This document shows positions 53,584 to 63,202 of a stretch of DNA of 64,000 nucleotides, in pieces; within the stretch, counting starts at the first letter, position 1, and each line of letters opens with the position of its first letter. Both the position numbers and the translations under genes were made by a program. The notes under the pieces are model-generated. The model ran no database searches. It had not been told where the DNA came from and was given only the letters and a program-made list of their open reading frames with translations. Origin of the DNA: DASQFQ01 sp963722815 (GTDB lineage: Bacteria > Actinomycetota > Thermoleophilia > Solirubrobacterales > Solirubrobacteraceae). Location of the stretch: contig CAVROM010000010.1 of NCBI GenBank assembly GCA_963722815.1, positions 124,001-188,000 on the forward strand, written 5' to 3'.

Positions 53584-54952
53584 GCAGCAGACCGGCGAGG
53601 ACGAGCGCGGGCAGCGTGACGGCCGGCATCTCCCAGTCCCAGTCGATCGAGGCGTGCAGGAACCAGACGACGAGCGCCGCCGCCGCCCCGGCGGCGACCG
53701 CCCCCTGGCCGGCGAGCGCCCGCCTCGCGCTCATCACCATGCCGCCGCACATCAGCGCGAGAGCGAGCAGCCCGACGAGCCCGAGCTCGGCCGCCACCTC
53801 GAACTCGAGCGAGTGCGTGTCGCGCACGGTCTCGCGGATCGGCCGCTCCTGCAGCCAGACGACGCGGAAGCCGCCCGAGCCGGCGCCGATGAAGGGATCG
53901 TCGCGGAACGCGTTGAGCGCGACGCGCCAGTACTCGTAGCGGTTGGATGACACGGAGGTGAGCCGGCCGGCGCCGGCGCCCGTCGACAGCTCGCGCTTGC
54001 TCGGCCGCTCGGCGATGCCGCCCACCAGCAGGCCGGCCGCCACCAGCGCCGTGGCCGCCCACGCGACCGGCCGCAGCCGCGAGTACCACGCGGGGGCTTC
54101 GTCCGGCTCGGCGCCGGTGCGCGCGACCAGGAACGCGGTCGCCGCGCCGGCCACGATCAGGGCCGCGAGCAGCGTGACCCCCTCGCGGGAGCGGGGCAGC
54201 AGCTCGGCGACCACGGCGACAAGGGCGCCGGTGACCAGCACGACGGCGGCGGCGCGCAGCTGCGCGCGCGAGGGCGCGAGCGCGGTGAGCACGAGCAGGC
54301 CGAGGACCGCGACCGCGAGCGCGCCGCGCGAGTAGGAGAGATAGAGGCCCGCGGCCAGGAGCGGGGCGAGCGCGGCGGCGATCAGGCGGATCGCCCGCGG
54401 CCGGCCGGGATCGCCGGCGAGGCGCGCGCACAGCACGAGCCCGAGCGCGGCCAGCGCGCCCTCGGCGTTCCAGTAGGTGAGCGGCTGCTCGAGCCGCCCG
54501 AGGGCGCTGCGCGAGCTGGCCAGCTTCACGAGGTCGGGCAGGACCCGGCCCGCCAGGCCGTAGCCGATCACGATTGCGGCGCCGGCGGCCAGCGCCGGCT
54601 CGACCGCGCGCCGCAGGCCGGCCTCCCGCAGCGTCCCGACCGCGAGCAGGAGGGCGCCGACGTAGAGCACGAGCCGCTGGACGTTCTGGATCGCGGGGCC
54701 GCCCTGCGGCGCCCACAGGATCGAGAGCGCGCTCCAGGCGGTGAGCGCGACCAGCCCACCGAGCGCCAGGCGGCCCGGTGTCGTGCTCGGCAGCGGCGCC
54801 GGGCCGACGGCCGCGACGGCCAGGACCAGCCCCCAGATCACGATGCCGGCGATCAGCCGCGGCTGTGCGAAGTAGCCGCCCGAGTAGAACGCGAGGACCG
54901 TCGGGGCAGCGAGCAGGCACGCCCCGGCGACGATCAGGACGGCGCGGCGCAT
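53537..54952 (-). CDS. O-antigen ligase/polymerase family membrane protein
   Basis: A 471-residue protein with about ten or more membrane helices and a long loop near residue 330-370 (STGAGAGRLTSVSSNRYEYW, RDDPFIGAGSGGFRVVWLQE, ETVRDTHSLEFEVAAELGLV) carrying the Wzy_C-like arginine and histidine residues typical of WaaL/Wzy enzymes. It would join or polymerise lipid-linked glycans on the outer face of the membrane. The ATG at 54952 is preceded by the upstream gene's end (19-bp overlap). Confidence 0.85.
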   Translation of the reverse strand: MRRAVLIVAGACLLAAPTVLAFYSGGYFAQPRLIAGIVIWGLVLAVAAVGPAPLPSTTPGRLALGGLVALTAWSALSILWAPQGGPAIQNVQRLVLYVGALLLAVGTLREAGLRRAVEPALAAGAAIVIGYGLAGRVLPDLVKLASSRSALGRLEQPLTYWNAEGALAALGLVLCARLAGDPGRPRAIRLIAAALAPLLAAGLYLSYSRGALAVAVLGLLVLTALAPSRAQLRAAAVVLVTGALVAVVAELLPRSREGVTLLAALIVAGAATAFLVARTGAEPDEAPAWYSRLRPVAWAATALVAAGLLVGGIAERPSKRELSTGAGAGRLTSVSSNRYEYWRVALNAFRDDPFIGAGSGGFRVVWLQERPIRETVRDTHSLEFEVAAELGLVGLLALALMCGGMVMSARRALAGQGAVAAGAAAALVVWFLHASIDWDWEMPAVTLPALVLAGLLLTQAEGGATAAGAPR

Positions 54953-56632
54953 GCCGTCAGGCGCGCTTCCGGGGCCACGCGGACGTGCCACGGGCGCGGC
55001 GACCGGTCGGCCCGGATGGTCAGCAGGCCCGAGCCGCCGGGGGCGAGGCGGTCGAGCGGGTCCTCGGGGTAGCGATCGGCGAAGCGGCGGTAGCTGACGG
55101 TCGCGCCGCCGCCGCGCGCGGTCAGCACGAGCCCGCCGGCGGGCACCGTCAGCTCGACCGCCGGCTTCGGCGCGGCCGGCCCGGCGGCGGCGGGCGCGAA
55201 CTCGACGCAGCTGCCGGACGGGGTCGCCCGGCCGCCCGCGGCGGCGTCGACGGTTGGCGCCGTGCCGCGGTTCGGCGGCGGGGTGGTCGGCGTCAGGCCG
55301 ACGCGATGGAATCTCGTGAGCTCTTCGTCGGCCGCGAGGCGGGCGGCCTCGGAGGCGCCGGCGAGCTCCTCGGCGCTCGTCGCCGGCGAGCCGAGGTCGC
55401 GCTCGAGCCGGAAGTACTGGCCGGCGCGGACGACCACCAGCGGGTAGCCCCCGATCCCGCTGATCGGCTCGTCGGGGCGGACGACCGGCCGCGCGATCTC
55501 CAGCGCCGCCAGCCCGGTCCGTGTCAGGAGCCCCTGGTCGCGCAGGAAGCCCGCCGCGCTGCGCATGTCACCGATGTTGGCGACGGCGATCACGGCCGCC
55601 ACCGCGCCGATCAGGGGCCACGCGCGGCGCGAGATCTCGACGCCCGCGAGCAGCTCGACGACCAGCGCGACGACGAAGACGGCTGCGACGGCCACGTAGC
55701 GGCTCGCGTCGGCGGGGCCGACGCCGGCGCGCTGGAGCGCGGTCAGCAACCAGAACGCGGCGAGGATCGCGAGCAGCGTGAGCACGCGGGTCGGCACCGT
55801 CCCGATCCGCCACAGGCGCCACAGCGAGGAGCGCGAACGCCACCACCGCGAGCGGGCGGCCCCAGGCCAGGGTCACCGGCTCATCGCCGATCATCGGGCC
55901 CGCCAGCCCGGCGAGCGCGCTCAACGTGGCCGCCGCGGAGTCGGCCACGAAGCCGGGCGCGAGCGTCAGCTCGCGACGGACGGATTCGGTGTCCTGGTAC
56001 GCGAGGTACCAGACGGCGAAGAGCGCGAGCGGCACGCCGACGATCCATGCGGAGCGCCACCCGCGGCCGCGCAGCACCTCGACGATCAGCCCGGCGGCGA
56101 TCGCGACGCCGGGACCGGAAGAGGAGATGCAGATCACGAGCAGCGCGCACGCGGCGATGTCGCCCCTGCGATCGCGCCGGTCGAGCGCCAGCAGGGCGCC
56201 GAGGCCGCACGCGATGCTGATCGGCCAGCCGATCTGGAGCGGCCAGATGATGTTCTGCCAGCCGGGCCCGAGGAGCAGGATCGACCCGGCCGCGAGGAAG
56301 CCGACGGCCGCGCCGGCGCGGCGCGCCGCGTACACGTAGAGCAGCGCCACGACGAGCAGGTGCCCGGCGATCCCGACGACCCGGTACGGGGCCGAGTGGT
56401 CGATGCCGACGGTCGCGAACAGCAGCCGGTAGATCGTGAACGGGACCAGCGTCGGATGGCCGTTGTGGGGCGCGATGAAGGTGTGGAGGCCGTCGCGGTA
56501 CTGGAGCACCCACAGCCACTCGTCGAACCACAGCGTCGTGCCGCGCGTCTCGTGCATCAGCCACGCGCCGGCGAGGAGGGCGATCAGCAGGCCGGCCGCG
56601 ATCGCCGCCGGGCCGTTCCAAGCTCGGTTCAT
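54934..56632 (-). CDS. Large membrane protein of the glycan region, one frameshift
   Basis: The N-terminal half (from ATG 56632) has about ten membrane helices with TTLWFDEWLWVLQYRDGLHT and APHNGHPTLVPFTIYRLLFA in the first outer loop, reminiscent of GT-C sugar transferases. The C-terminal half (stop 54934) has two to three more helices and a soluble domain ending VAPEARLTACAAPS. The halves are in different frames; they join at about 55823-55826, where FALL should run on to LWRLWRIGTVPTRVLTLLAI. A single indel error explains it. Corrected length is about 566 residues. I do not recognise a named family. Confidence 0.7.
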
Positions 56633-56652
56633 CCTGCGCACGGCGTGCGACC

Positions 56653-57507
56653 TTAGACGCTGGCGGCGGCGGCCTCCCTGTCCCGGTGGAGCGCGACGCC
56701 GACGATCACGAGCGCGACGCCGGTGAGCTCGCGCGCGTTCGGGACCTGAGCCAGCACGATGACGCCGATGATCGTGGCGGTGGCGGGGAGGAGGCTGACC
56801 ATGAGCGCGTAGGTGGCGCGCGGCAGCTCCCGCATGGCGAGCTGATCCGCGACGTAGGGGATGACCGACGAGGAGACGCCGACCCCGAGGCCGGCCAGGA
56901 TCGCGACCGGGTCGGTGAGCGCCGGGACGACGGAGGAGCCGGCGATCGGCGTGACCGCGGCGGCGGCGATCAGCATCGCCAGCGCGAGCCCGTCGATGCC
57001 CGTGAGCGCCGGGTGCCGGGCGGTCTTGTGCGCGAGCACGATGTAGAGCGCGAACAGCCCGGCGTTGGCGAACGCGAACACGAGCCCGACCGCCTCCCCC
57101 TCAAGGTGGACGCCGGTGAGCATGTAGACGCCGGCGACCGCCAGCGCGAGCGCGAGCCCGTTGCGGCGCGATCGCGCGCCGAGCGCGGCCAGCAGCACGA
57201 CCGGGAGGAACTCGATCGCGGCGACCGTGCCCAGCGGCAGGCGGTCGATCGCGATGTAGAAGCAGCAGTTCATCAGCGCGAGGACCGCGCCCCACTGGAG
57301 GAGCAGGATCCGGCCGTCGCGGGGGAGGTCGCCCCAGACCCGCCAGGGCCGGCGCCACAACGCGAAGACGACCGCGGCGGAGGCGATCCGCAGCCACGCG
57401 ACGCCGAGCACCTCGACGCGGGCGAACAGCAGCACGGCGAAGGCGGGGCCGAGGTAGTGGAAGATCGCGCTGACGACGAAGTACAGGTGGGGAGGCGGGC
57501 GTCGCAT
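56653..57507 (-). CDS. EamA/DMT-family exporter, RhtA-like
   Basis: A 284-residue carrier with ten membrane helices in two EamA repeats: PAFAVLLFARVEVLGVAWLR, LMNCCFYIAIDRLPLGTVAA, EFLPVVLLAALGARSRRNGL in the first and ALYIVLAHKTARHPALTGID, SSVIPYVADQLAMRELPRAT, LLPATATIIGVIVLAQVPNA in the second. RhtA-type members export amino acids such as threonine or homoserine. An Lrp/AsnC regulator is divergently encoded 64 bp away, the usual arrangement for amino-acid exporters. ATG 57507 starts just before the first helix. Confidence 0.9.
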   Translation of the reverse strand: MRRPPPHLYFVVSAIFHYLGPAFAVLLFARVEVLGVAWLRIASAAVVFALWRRPWRVWGDLPRDGRILLLQWGAVLALMNCCFYIAIDRLPLGTVAAIEFLPVVLLAALGARSRRNGLALALAVAGVYMLTGVHLEGEAVGLVFAFANAGLFALYIVLAHKTARHPALTGIDGLALAMLIAAAAVTPIAGSSVVPALTDPVAILAGLGVGVSSSVIPYVADQLAMRELPRATYALMVSLLPATATIIGVIVLAQVPNARELTGVALVIVGVALHRDREAAAASV

Positions 57508-57538
57508 CCCACCGCACGATGCCGCTTTCCGAGGCCGC

Positions 57539-57553
57539 GGACCATGGCGGTCC
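57539..57553. promoter_or_regulatory. 15-bp Lrp-type inverted repeat
   Basis: GGACC-ATGGC-GGTCC (57539-57553) is a 15-bp dyad with 5-bp arms in the 64-bp divergent gap between the exporter and the Lrp/AsnC gene, the size and place expected for an Lrp-family site. A second perfect palindrome, GCAGGCATGCCTGC (57566-57579), overlaps the regulator's start codon. Confidence 0.5.
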
Positions 57554-57571
57554 ATAGGTAGAATGGCAGGC

Positions 57572-58075
57572 ATGCCTGCGAATCAACTGCAAAATGGCAC
57601 CGCCGCCTTGGACGCCACCAACCTCCGGCTGCTCGCCGAGCTGCAGGAGGATGCGCGGCTGTCGCTCGCCGAGCTCGGCCGCCGCGTCGGGCTCTCGTCC
57701 CCGGCGGTCGCCGACCGGGTGGCGCGGCTCGAGGAGGACGGCGTGATCCGCGGCTACCACGCCGAGATCGACCCGCGGGCGGTCGGCTACGCGCTGAGCG
57801 TCGTCATCCGCATCCGCCCGGCGCCGCGCGAGCTGCGCAAGGTCGCCGACGTCGCGCGCGAGACGCCCGAGATCGTCCGCTGCGATCGCGTGACGGGGGA
57901 GGACTGCTACGTGATGCGCGCCCACGTCCGCGACGTCGAGCACCTCGAGGAGGTCATCGACCGCTTCGCGATCTACGGCCAGACGACGTCGTCGATCGTG
58001 CAGTCGTCGCCGGTGCCCGCGCGGGGCGTCAGCCTTGGAGCAGCCCGACCACGCGGTCGAGCACGGCGGGGCTGA
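57572..58075 (+). CDS. Lrp/AsnC-family transcriptional regulator
   Basis: A 167-residue regulator: N-terminal winged HTH (DATNLRLLAELQEDARLSLA, ELGRRVGLSSPAVADRVARL), linker, and the C-terminal RAM ligand domain (YALSVVIRIRPAPRELRKVA, ETPEIVRCDRVTGEDCYVMR). ATG 57572 is chosen over ATG 57563 because TAGAAT (57559-57564) is exactly 7 nt upstream of it. It probably controls the divergent EamA exporter in response to an amino acid. The 3' end overlaps the convergent glycosyltransferase gene by 47 bp. Confidence 0.9.
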   Translation: MPANQLQNGTAALDATNLRLLAELQEDARLSLAELGRRVGLSSPAVADRVARLEEDGVIRGYHAEIDPRAVGYALSVVIRIRPAPRELRKVADVARETPEIVRCDRVTGEDCYVMRAHVRDVEHLEEVIDRFAIYGQTTSSIVQSSPVPARGVSLGAARPRGRARRG

Positions 58076-60666
58076 ACGACTCGCCCCAGTCGCGGGGCCA
58101 GCGCACCGTGCTCCCCTCGACGCGGGCGGCGACGTCGTCCACGCGCGCCGCGGCGGCCTCCAGCGCGGCGGCGATCGCCTCGACGCCCGGCTCGGCCGCG
58201 ATCAGGTTGGGCGAGATCGCCTGGAGCTTCGCCTCGGTCTTGTTCTCGAACGTGCTGGTCACGGTCACCAGCCCGGCCGAGGCCATCTCGAGCGGCACGA
58301 GGCTCGGGTGCGGCGTGTACATGAGCGAGAGGCCGACGTCGTGGCGCCGCATGAAGTCGCCGTAGCCGGCCTGCGGCGCGCGTGGGTGGAGCTCCATCAG
58401 CGCGCCGCCGCCGAGGTCGAGCCGCCGGCCGCCGCGCACCGAGCCGATGCCGTGCAGCTCCCAGCCGTCGGCGAACGCGCCGCGCTCCACGGCGCGGCTC
58501 AGCGCGAGCACGCCGACCTCGAACATGTTGCGCGCCGCGTGCGGCTCGGGGCGCGCGTAGAAGAGCAGCCGCCGCGGTGACCGGCCGGCCAGCTCCGCCG
58601 CGGTGGGCGGGTCGATGGCCGTGATCGCGTTGTCGAACGACGTCGAGGAGGCGTCGCCCGCTTCGGCGCCCGCCGCGTAGACGCCGAGCGCGTGGCGGCG
58701 GAAGTACTCGCGCAGCAGTTCGGTGGAGAAGACCGCGGTGTGGGGGAACGTGTAGCTCTCGGCCGCCAGCGCCGCATACGAGCCCATCGGGAACGTGAAC
58801 GGCTCGTACTCCTGGATCAGGTAGAGGAAGCGGTCGGCGTCGAGCGAGCGCAGGGCCGCGCCGGCGATGTGGGCGGTCCACCACGTGGTGGCGATGAGCG
58901 TGTCGCCACGGCTCATCTCGATCCCCTGGGATTCGCGCCCGAACACGACCTCGACCTCGTCGAGCATCCCGTCGAGCCCGCTGTAGGCCTCGACGTCGCG
59001 CCGCCAGCTCTCGGGCAGCGAGCCGACGGGGTCGACGGTGACGATCCGCACCCGTTCGCCGCGCGCCGCCAGCCGCCGCGCGAGGTTGAACTTGCCGATG
59101 TAGCCGCCGAAGAAATGCTGGAGGTCGATCGAGGGGATGAGCAGGTTGACCCGCCGCGGCGCGCCGTCGCTCACCGCGAGCCGCAGCGGCGCGATCTTCT
59201 CGGCGATCGCGCGCACGGCCGGCTCGGCCGGCGCGCGGGCGCCGGGCCGCGGGTCGAAGGCGGGCGGCGGCAGCGAGTCGAGGCGCGCGAAGCGGGTCGG
59301 CGCGTCGCGCGCGCTCGCGGTCAGCAGCCGCCGCCAGGCGAAGCCGTGAGCGAGCATCCACTCGGCGCCGAGCGTGTCGCGGCGCCGGCCCAGCAGTTCC
59401 TGCGCGCCCCGCCAGGTCAGCCCCGCCAGCGCGGCGAGCGAGCGGTCGGCGCGTTCGAAGCGCTCCAGCGCCCGGCGCTTGTCTCCCGCCATGCGTGGCC
59501 ACAGCCGCAGCCGCAGGATCGCCGTGAACTGCAGCAGCCGGCAGACGTCGACGTAGTAGTGCATGCGCCACAGCCGGATCCGCTCGCGCGGGTCGCGGCG
59601 CACCGCCTCCAGCCGCTCGCGCATCCCCGGCATGCGGTTGGCGGCGGCGTGCCCGAGCGTCGCGCCGCCGTGCTGCACGTAGTCGTAGAGCGGCCGCTCG
59701 ACGAACGCGATCACGCCGAGCGAGAGCGCCACGAGCGCGAGCCAGTGGTCGTGGAAGTGCGCGAACTGCGCGGGCGGGAACGGCAGCGCGTCGCGCAGCA
59801 GCGAGGCCGGGAACAGCGAGGCGGCGCCGGTGACCGAGTTCGCCACCAGCAGCGACAGCAGGTCGCTGTGGTTGTTGCTGCGCCGGCCCCAGTAGGAGTC
59901 GGCGAGCACGCGGCCCTCGCCGTCGACGACGCGCGCGTCGCTGTAGACGAGCTGGGCGTCGCCGAGCTCGGCCAGCAGCGTCGCGAGCTTGTCGGGGTGC
60001 CAGCGGTCGTCCTGGTCGGCGAGGGCGACGTGGCTCGCCCCGGCGGGCGCCAGCGCCAGCGCGCGCTCGAAGTTGCGGTAGAAGCCGAGCCGGTGCGATC
60101 CACGCGAGAGCAGGAAGCGCGGGTCGTCGCCGAGCACCTCCTGGATGGCGGCGAAGCGCTCGGGCTGCGAGCAGTCGTCGCTGATCACGCACACCCAATC
60201 CGTATGCGTCTGGGCGCGGATCGACTCGATCTGGCGGCGGAAGAGGGCGACCGGCGGGTCGCAGGTGGTCATGCAGATCGCGACGGAGGCGTCGCTGCGC
60301 AGCGGCTCGACCGGCGCCGCGGCCGGGATCGTGGCGAGCGGCGCCTCCTCGACGGCGCCGTTGCGCGAGCCGGGCGCGCAGCGCGAGCTCGACGGGCGCC
60401 GAGACGATCCGCGCCAGACCCCAGAAGCCGCTGCGGTAGCCGTCGGGCTCGTTCGCGCGCAGCGTCTCCAGCCGCGGCATCCCGAACTCGCCCAGCGTCT
60501 GCTCCTCGCCGTCGACGAGCAGCACGAGCGACTCCACCCGCTCTCCGGGGGCGAAGCACGTCCCGGCCACGAACAGCGCCGTGCCCGCGCCGACCGCGAG
60601 ATCGGCGGGGACGGGGGACTCGAGGCCTACGCGGAGCTCGGGCAAAGCGCGGCCGAGCCTAGCCAT
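58029..60666 (-). CDS. Tandem GT2-GT4 glycosyltransferase, one frameshift
   Basis: Three parts are seen. An N-terminal domain of about 100 residues (ATG 60666: PADLAVGAGTALFVAGTCFA, VESLVLLVDGEEQTLGEF) looks like a small beta-sandwich. After a frame change at about 60366-60371, a GT2 domain follows (ASVAICMTTCDPPVALFRRQ, WVCVISDDCSQPERF, HVALADQDDRWHPDKLATLL), then a linker and a GT4-like C-terminal domain (VNLLIPSIDLQHFFGGYIGK, LLFYARPEPHAARNMFEVGV, VPLEMASAGLVTVTSTFENK). Corrected length is about 879 residues. Such two-headed enzymes add two sugars or alternate linkages (RgpF/rhamnan type). It begins 14 bp from the divergent methyltransferase gene. Confidence 0.85.
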
Positions 60667-60680
60667 CTAGCCTCCGGACC

Positions 60681-61600
60681 ATGCTGACCCGCGTGCTGCG
60701 GCGCGTCAGGCGCACGCCGCCGCCACCGCCTCCCGGGCCCATGAGCTACGACGGCTGGCTCGCGCTCCTCGACGACCAGCTGGCGCCGATCGAGGCCGCC
60801 TGCGCCGCGGGCGAGCGGGACATCGCGGCGCTGTTCTCGGGCCTCGACGTCGACTGTGGGCGCTGCTGCTCACCCAGGAGCACAGCGCCTACCCGCACAT
60901 CTCCGCGCTGCTGCCCGACGTCCCCGCGCCGGCGCTGCAGCAGCGCTGGACCGGCCTCTCGGGCGTGCCCCTGGCCCAGCAGAGCGCGGCGTTCTACCGG
61001 CTGCTGCTCGAGCGCTACAGCCGCCCACTCGACGGCGCGCGAGTGCTCGACTTCGGCTGTGGCTGGGGCCGCCTGACACGCTTCCTCGCCCGCGACATCC
61101 CGCCCGACCGCCTCCACGGCTGCGATCCGGTCGCGTCGATCCTCGACGTCTGCCGCGAGAACGGCGTGCCGGCGAGGCTCGCGCAGAGCGACTTCCTCCC
61201 CGAGCGGCTGCCGTTCGACGAGCCGTTCGACCTTGCGTACGCGTTCTCGGTCTTCACGCACCTCTCGGAGGCGGCGCACGAGCGCTGCCTGGAGGCGCTG
61301 CACGACGGGCTCCAGCCCGGCGGGACCCTCGTCGCCACGATCCGCCCGCCGGCCTACCTCGACGCGACCCCGCTGATGGCGGACGTTCGCGACCGCCGCG
61401 GCGAGCCGTTCCTCTTCGCCCCGCACATGGCCGACCCGAACCACCCGCAGCACACCGGACCCGAGATGCACTACGGCGAGACCGTGATCAGCCTGGAGTA
61501 CGTGCGCGAGCGGTGGAGCCGCTGGTTCGAGCTGCTGCACGTCGACCTGCTGCTCGGGGACATGCACCAGGTCGTGCTGACGCTGCGGCGGCGCGGGTAG
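60681..61600 (+). CDS. SAM-dependent methyltransferase, one frameshift
   Basis: The N-terminal 58 residues (MSYDGWLALLDDQLAPIEAA) are followed by a frame change at about 60854, where DVD should continue LWALLLTQEHSAYPHISALL. The methyltransferase core then reads ARVLDFGCGWGRLTRFLARD, LHGCDPVASILDVCRENGVP, LAYAFSVFTHLSEAAHERCL and QPGGTLVATIRPPAYLDA. The length is one base short of a multiple of three, so a base was lost. Corrected product about 306 residues. TAGCCT (60668-60673) is 7 nt before the ATG. It heads a co-directional run of glycan-modifying genes. Confidence 0.85.
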
Positions 61601-61601
61601 G

Positions 61602-62192
61602 GTGCCGCCGGTGCCGGAGGAGACCGAGGCGTTCTGGCGCGACCTGCGCGCGCGCCACCCGTCGCTGCGCGAGGCGCTGCTCGCGGACGCCCGCATCACC
61701 GCCCACTTCCGCGGCGAGCGCCACGAGTTCAGCTCGAGCGCCGACGCCGCGCGCCAGATGCTCCGGCTCGCGCTCGTCAGCGACGCCTATCTCGCGCAGG
61801 CGCTGTACCGCCTGAAGGCCAGCCTGCAGCGGCGCGGCGTGCCGCTGCTGCCGCGGATCGCGCACCGGCTCGCGATGCTCTTCGCGCAGGTCTCGATCGG
61901 CGATCCCGTCGTCGTCGCGCCCGGCGTCTACCTCATCCACGGGCAGGTCGTGATCGACGGCGTGATCGAGATCCACGAGGGCGTCGTGATCGCCCCGTTC
62001 GTGACGATCGGCCTGCGCGCCGGCGACGTGCGCGGCGCGACGATCGAGCCGGGCGTGAACATCGGCACCGGGGCGAAGGTGATCGGCCCGGTGCGCATCG
62101 GCGCGGGCGCCACGATCGGCGCCAACGCGGTCGTGCTGGACGACGTCCCGGCGGGCGCGACCGTGGTCGGCGCGCCCGCGCGCGTCCGCTAG
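61602..62192 (+). CDS. Serine acetyltransferase-like hexapeptide protein
   Basis: A 196-residue left-handed beta-helix acyltransferase. The N-terminal 90 residues are helical as in CysE (YLAQALYRLKASLQRRGVPL, LPRIAHRLAMLFAQVSIGDP); the helix has VYLIHGQVVIDGVIEIHEGV, FVTIGLRAGDVRGATIEPGV, GTGAKVIGPVRIGAGATIGA and ends VVGAPARVR. CysE-like members in glycan clusters acetylate sugars rather than serine. GTG 61602 starts 2 bp after the previous stop; GTG 61611 is an alternative. Confidence 0.83.
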   Translation: MPPVPEETEAFWRDLRARHPSLREALLADARITAHFRGERHEFSSSADAARQMLRLALVSDAYLAQALYRLKASLQRRGVPLLPRIAHRLAMLFAQVSIGDPVVVAPGVYLIHGQVVIDGVIEIHEGVVIAPFVTIGLRAGDVRGATIEPGVNIGTGAKVIGPVRIGAGATIGANAVVLDDVPAGATVVGAPARVR

Positions 62193-62202
62193 TTTGCTGC
62201 GC

Positions 62203-63202
62203 ATGTTCCGGCTGAAGCCGAGGCGCCGCGAGAAGCCGGCCGACGAGCTGCTCGACGAGATCGCGCGCCTGAGCGAGCGCAACCGCGAGGCGGCCGACCC
62301 CGCGACCGAGCGCGAGATCCTGCGGCTGCGCCACATCGCCGGCATCCGCCTGATGGACGGCGCGCCGGCCGATCCGGCGTTCCCCGAACCCGCCTTCGAC
62401 CGGCTGCCCGAGGCCGACGGGCTGCCGGAGATCGCGCCCGCCGAGCTCGATCCCGAGCTGCTGCGCGCCGGGATCCTCCGCGACGGCTGCCTGCTCGTGC
62501 GCGGCCTCGTCCCGCGCGAGGCGGCGGTGGCGTTCGCCGAGCAGCATCGACGCGCTCGTTCGGCGAGCGCGAGCGCGGCGACGGCGGGCGGCACCGGGCT
62601 GGTACGAGGAGTTCGAGCCCGACCCGCGCTTCAACGCCGATCGACAACCGCCCGTGGATCAAGGAGGGCGGCGGCGTGCTCGCCATCGACTCGCCGCTCC
62701 TGAGCTTCCAGATGCGCGAGCTGTTCGTGTCGCGCGGGCTCACCGAGCTCGTCGCCGGCTACCTCGGCGAGCCGCCGCTGATCTCGGTGCGAGAAGACGA
62801 CGCTGCGCAAGGCCGAGCCGACCGTCGGCGGCGCCTGGCACCAGGACGGCGCGTTCATGGGCAACGTCCGCTCGCTCAACCTGTGGCTGGCGCTCTCGCG
62901 CTGCGGCGACGAGGCGCCGGGGCTGGACATCGTCCCGCGGCGGCTCGAGGAGTTCGTCCCGACCGGGACCGACGAGGCGGTGCTCTGCTACCAGGTGTCG
63001 CAGACCAAGGCCGAGGCCGCGGCCGGCGACGTCGCCATCGTCCGCCCGGTGTTCGAGCCGGGCGACGCGCTCTTCTTCGACGAGAAGTGCCTCCACCAGA
63101 CCGGCGTCGGATCCCTCGATGCCCAACCCGCGCTTCGCGATCGAGAACTGGTTCTTCGGCGGGTCGGCCTTCCCGGGCGAGTTCGCGCCGGTCTCGCATC
63201 TA
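62203..63202 (+). CDS. Phytanoyl-CoA dioxygenase-like (PhyH) protein, multiple frameshifts
   Basis: The first 115 residues are clean (RREKPADELLDEIARLSERN, APAELDPELLRAGILRDGCL, LVRGLVPREAAVAFAEQ). From about 62545 to 63120 the sequence changes frame at least four times. Pieces that belong together are VLAIDSPLLSFQMRELFVSR, LTELVAGYLGEPPLISV, TVGGAWHQDGAFMGNVRSLN (HxD iron ligands), FEPGDALFFDEKCLHQTGV (distal His) and NPRFAIENWFFGGSAFPGEF. The whole is a 2-oxoglutarate/Fe(II) oxygenase fold. TAGTTT lies 7 nt before ATG 62203. The exact 3' end is uncertain; a TAG at 63201 or run-on are both possible. Likely a glycan or lipid hydroxylase. Confidence 0.72.
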
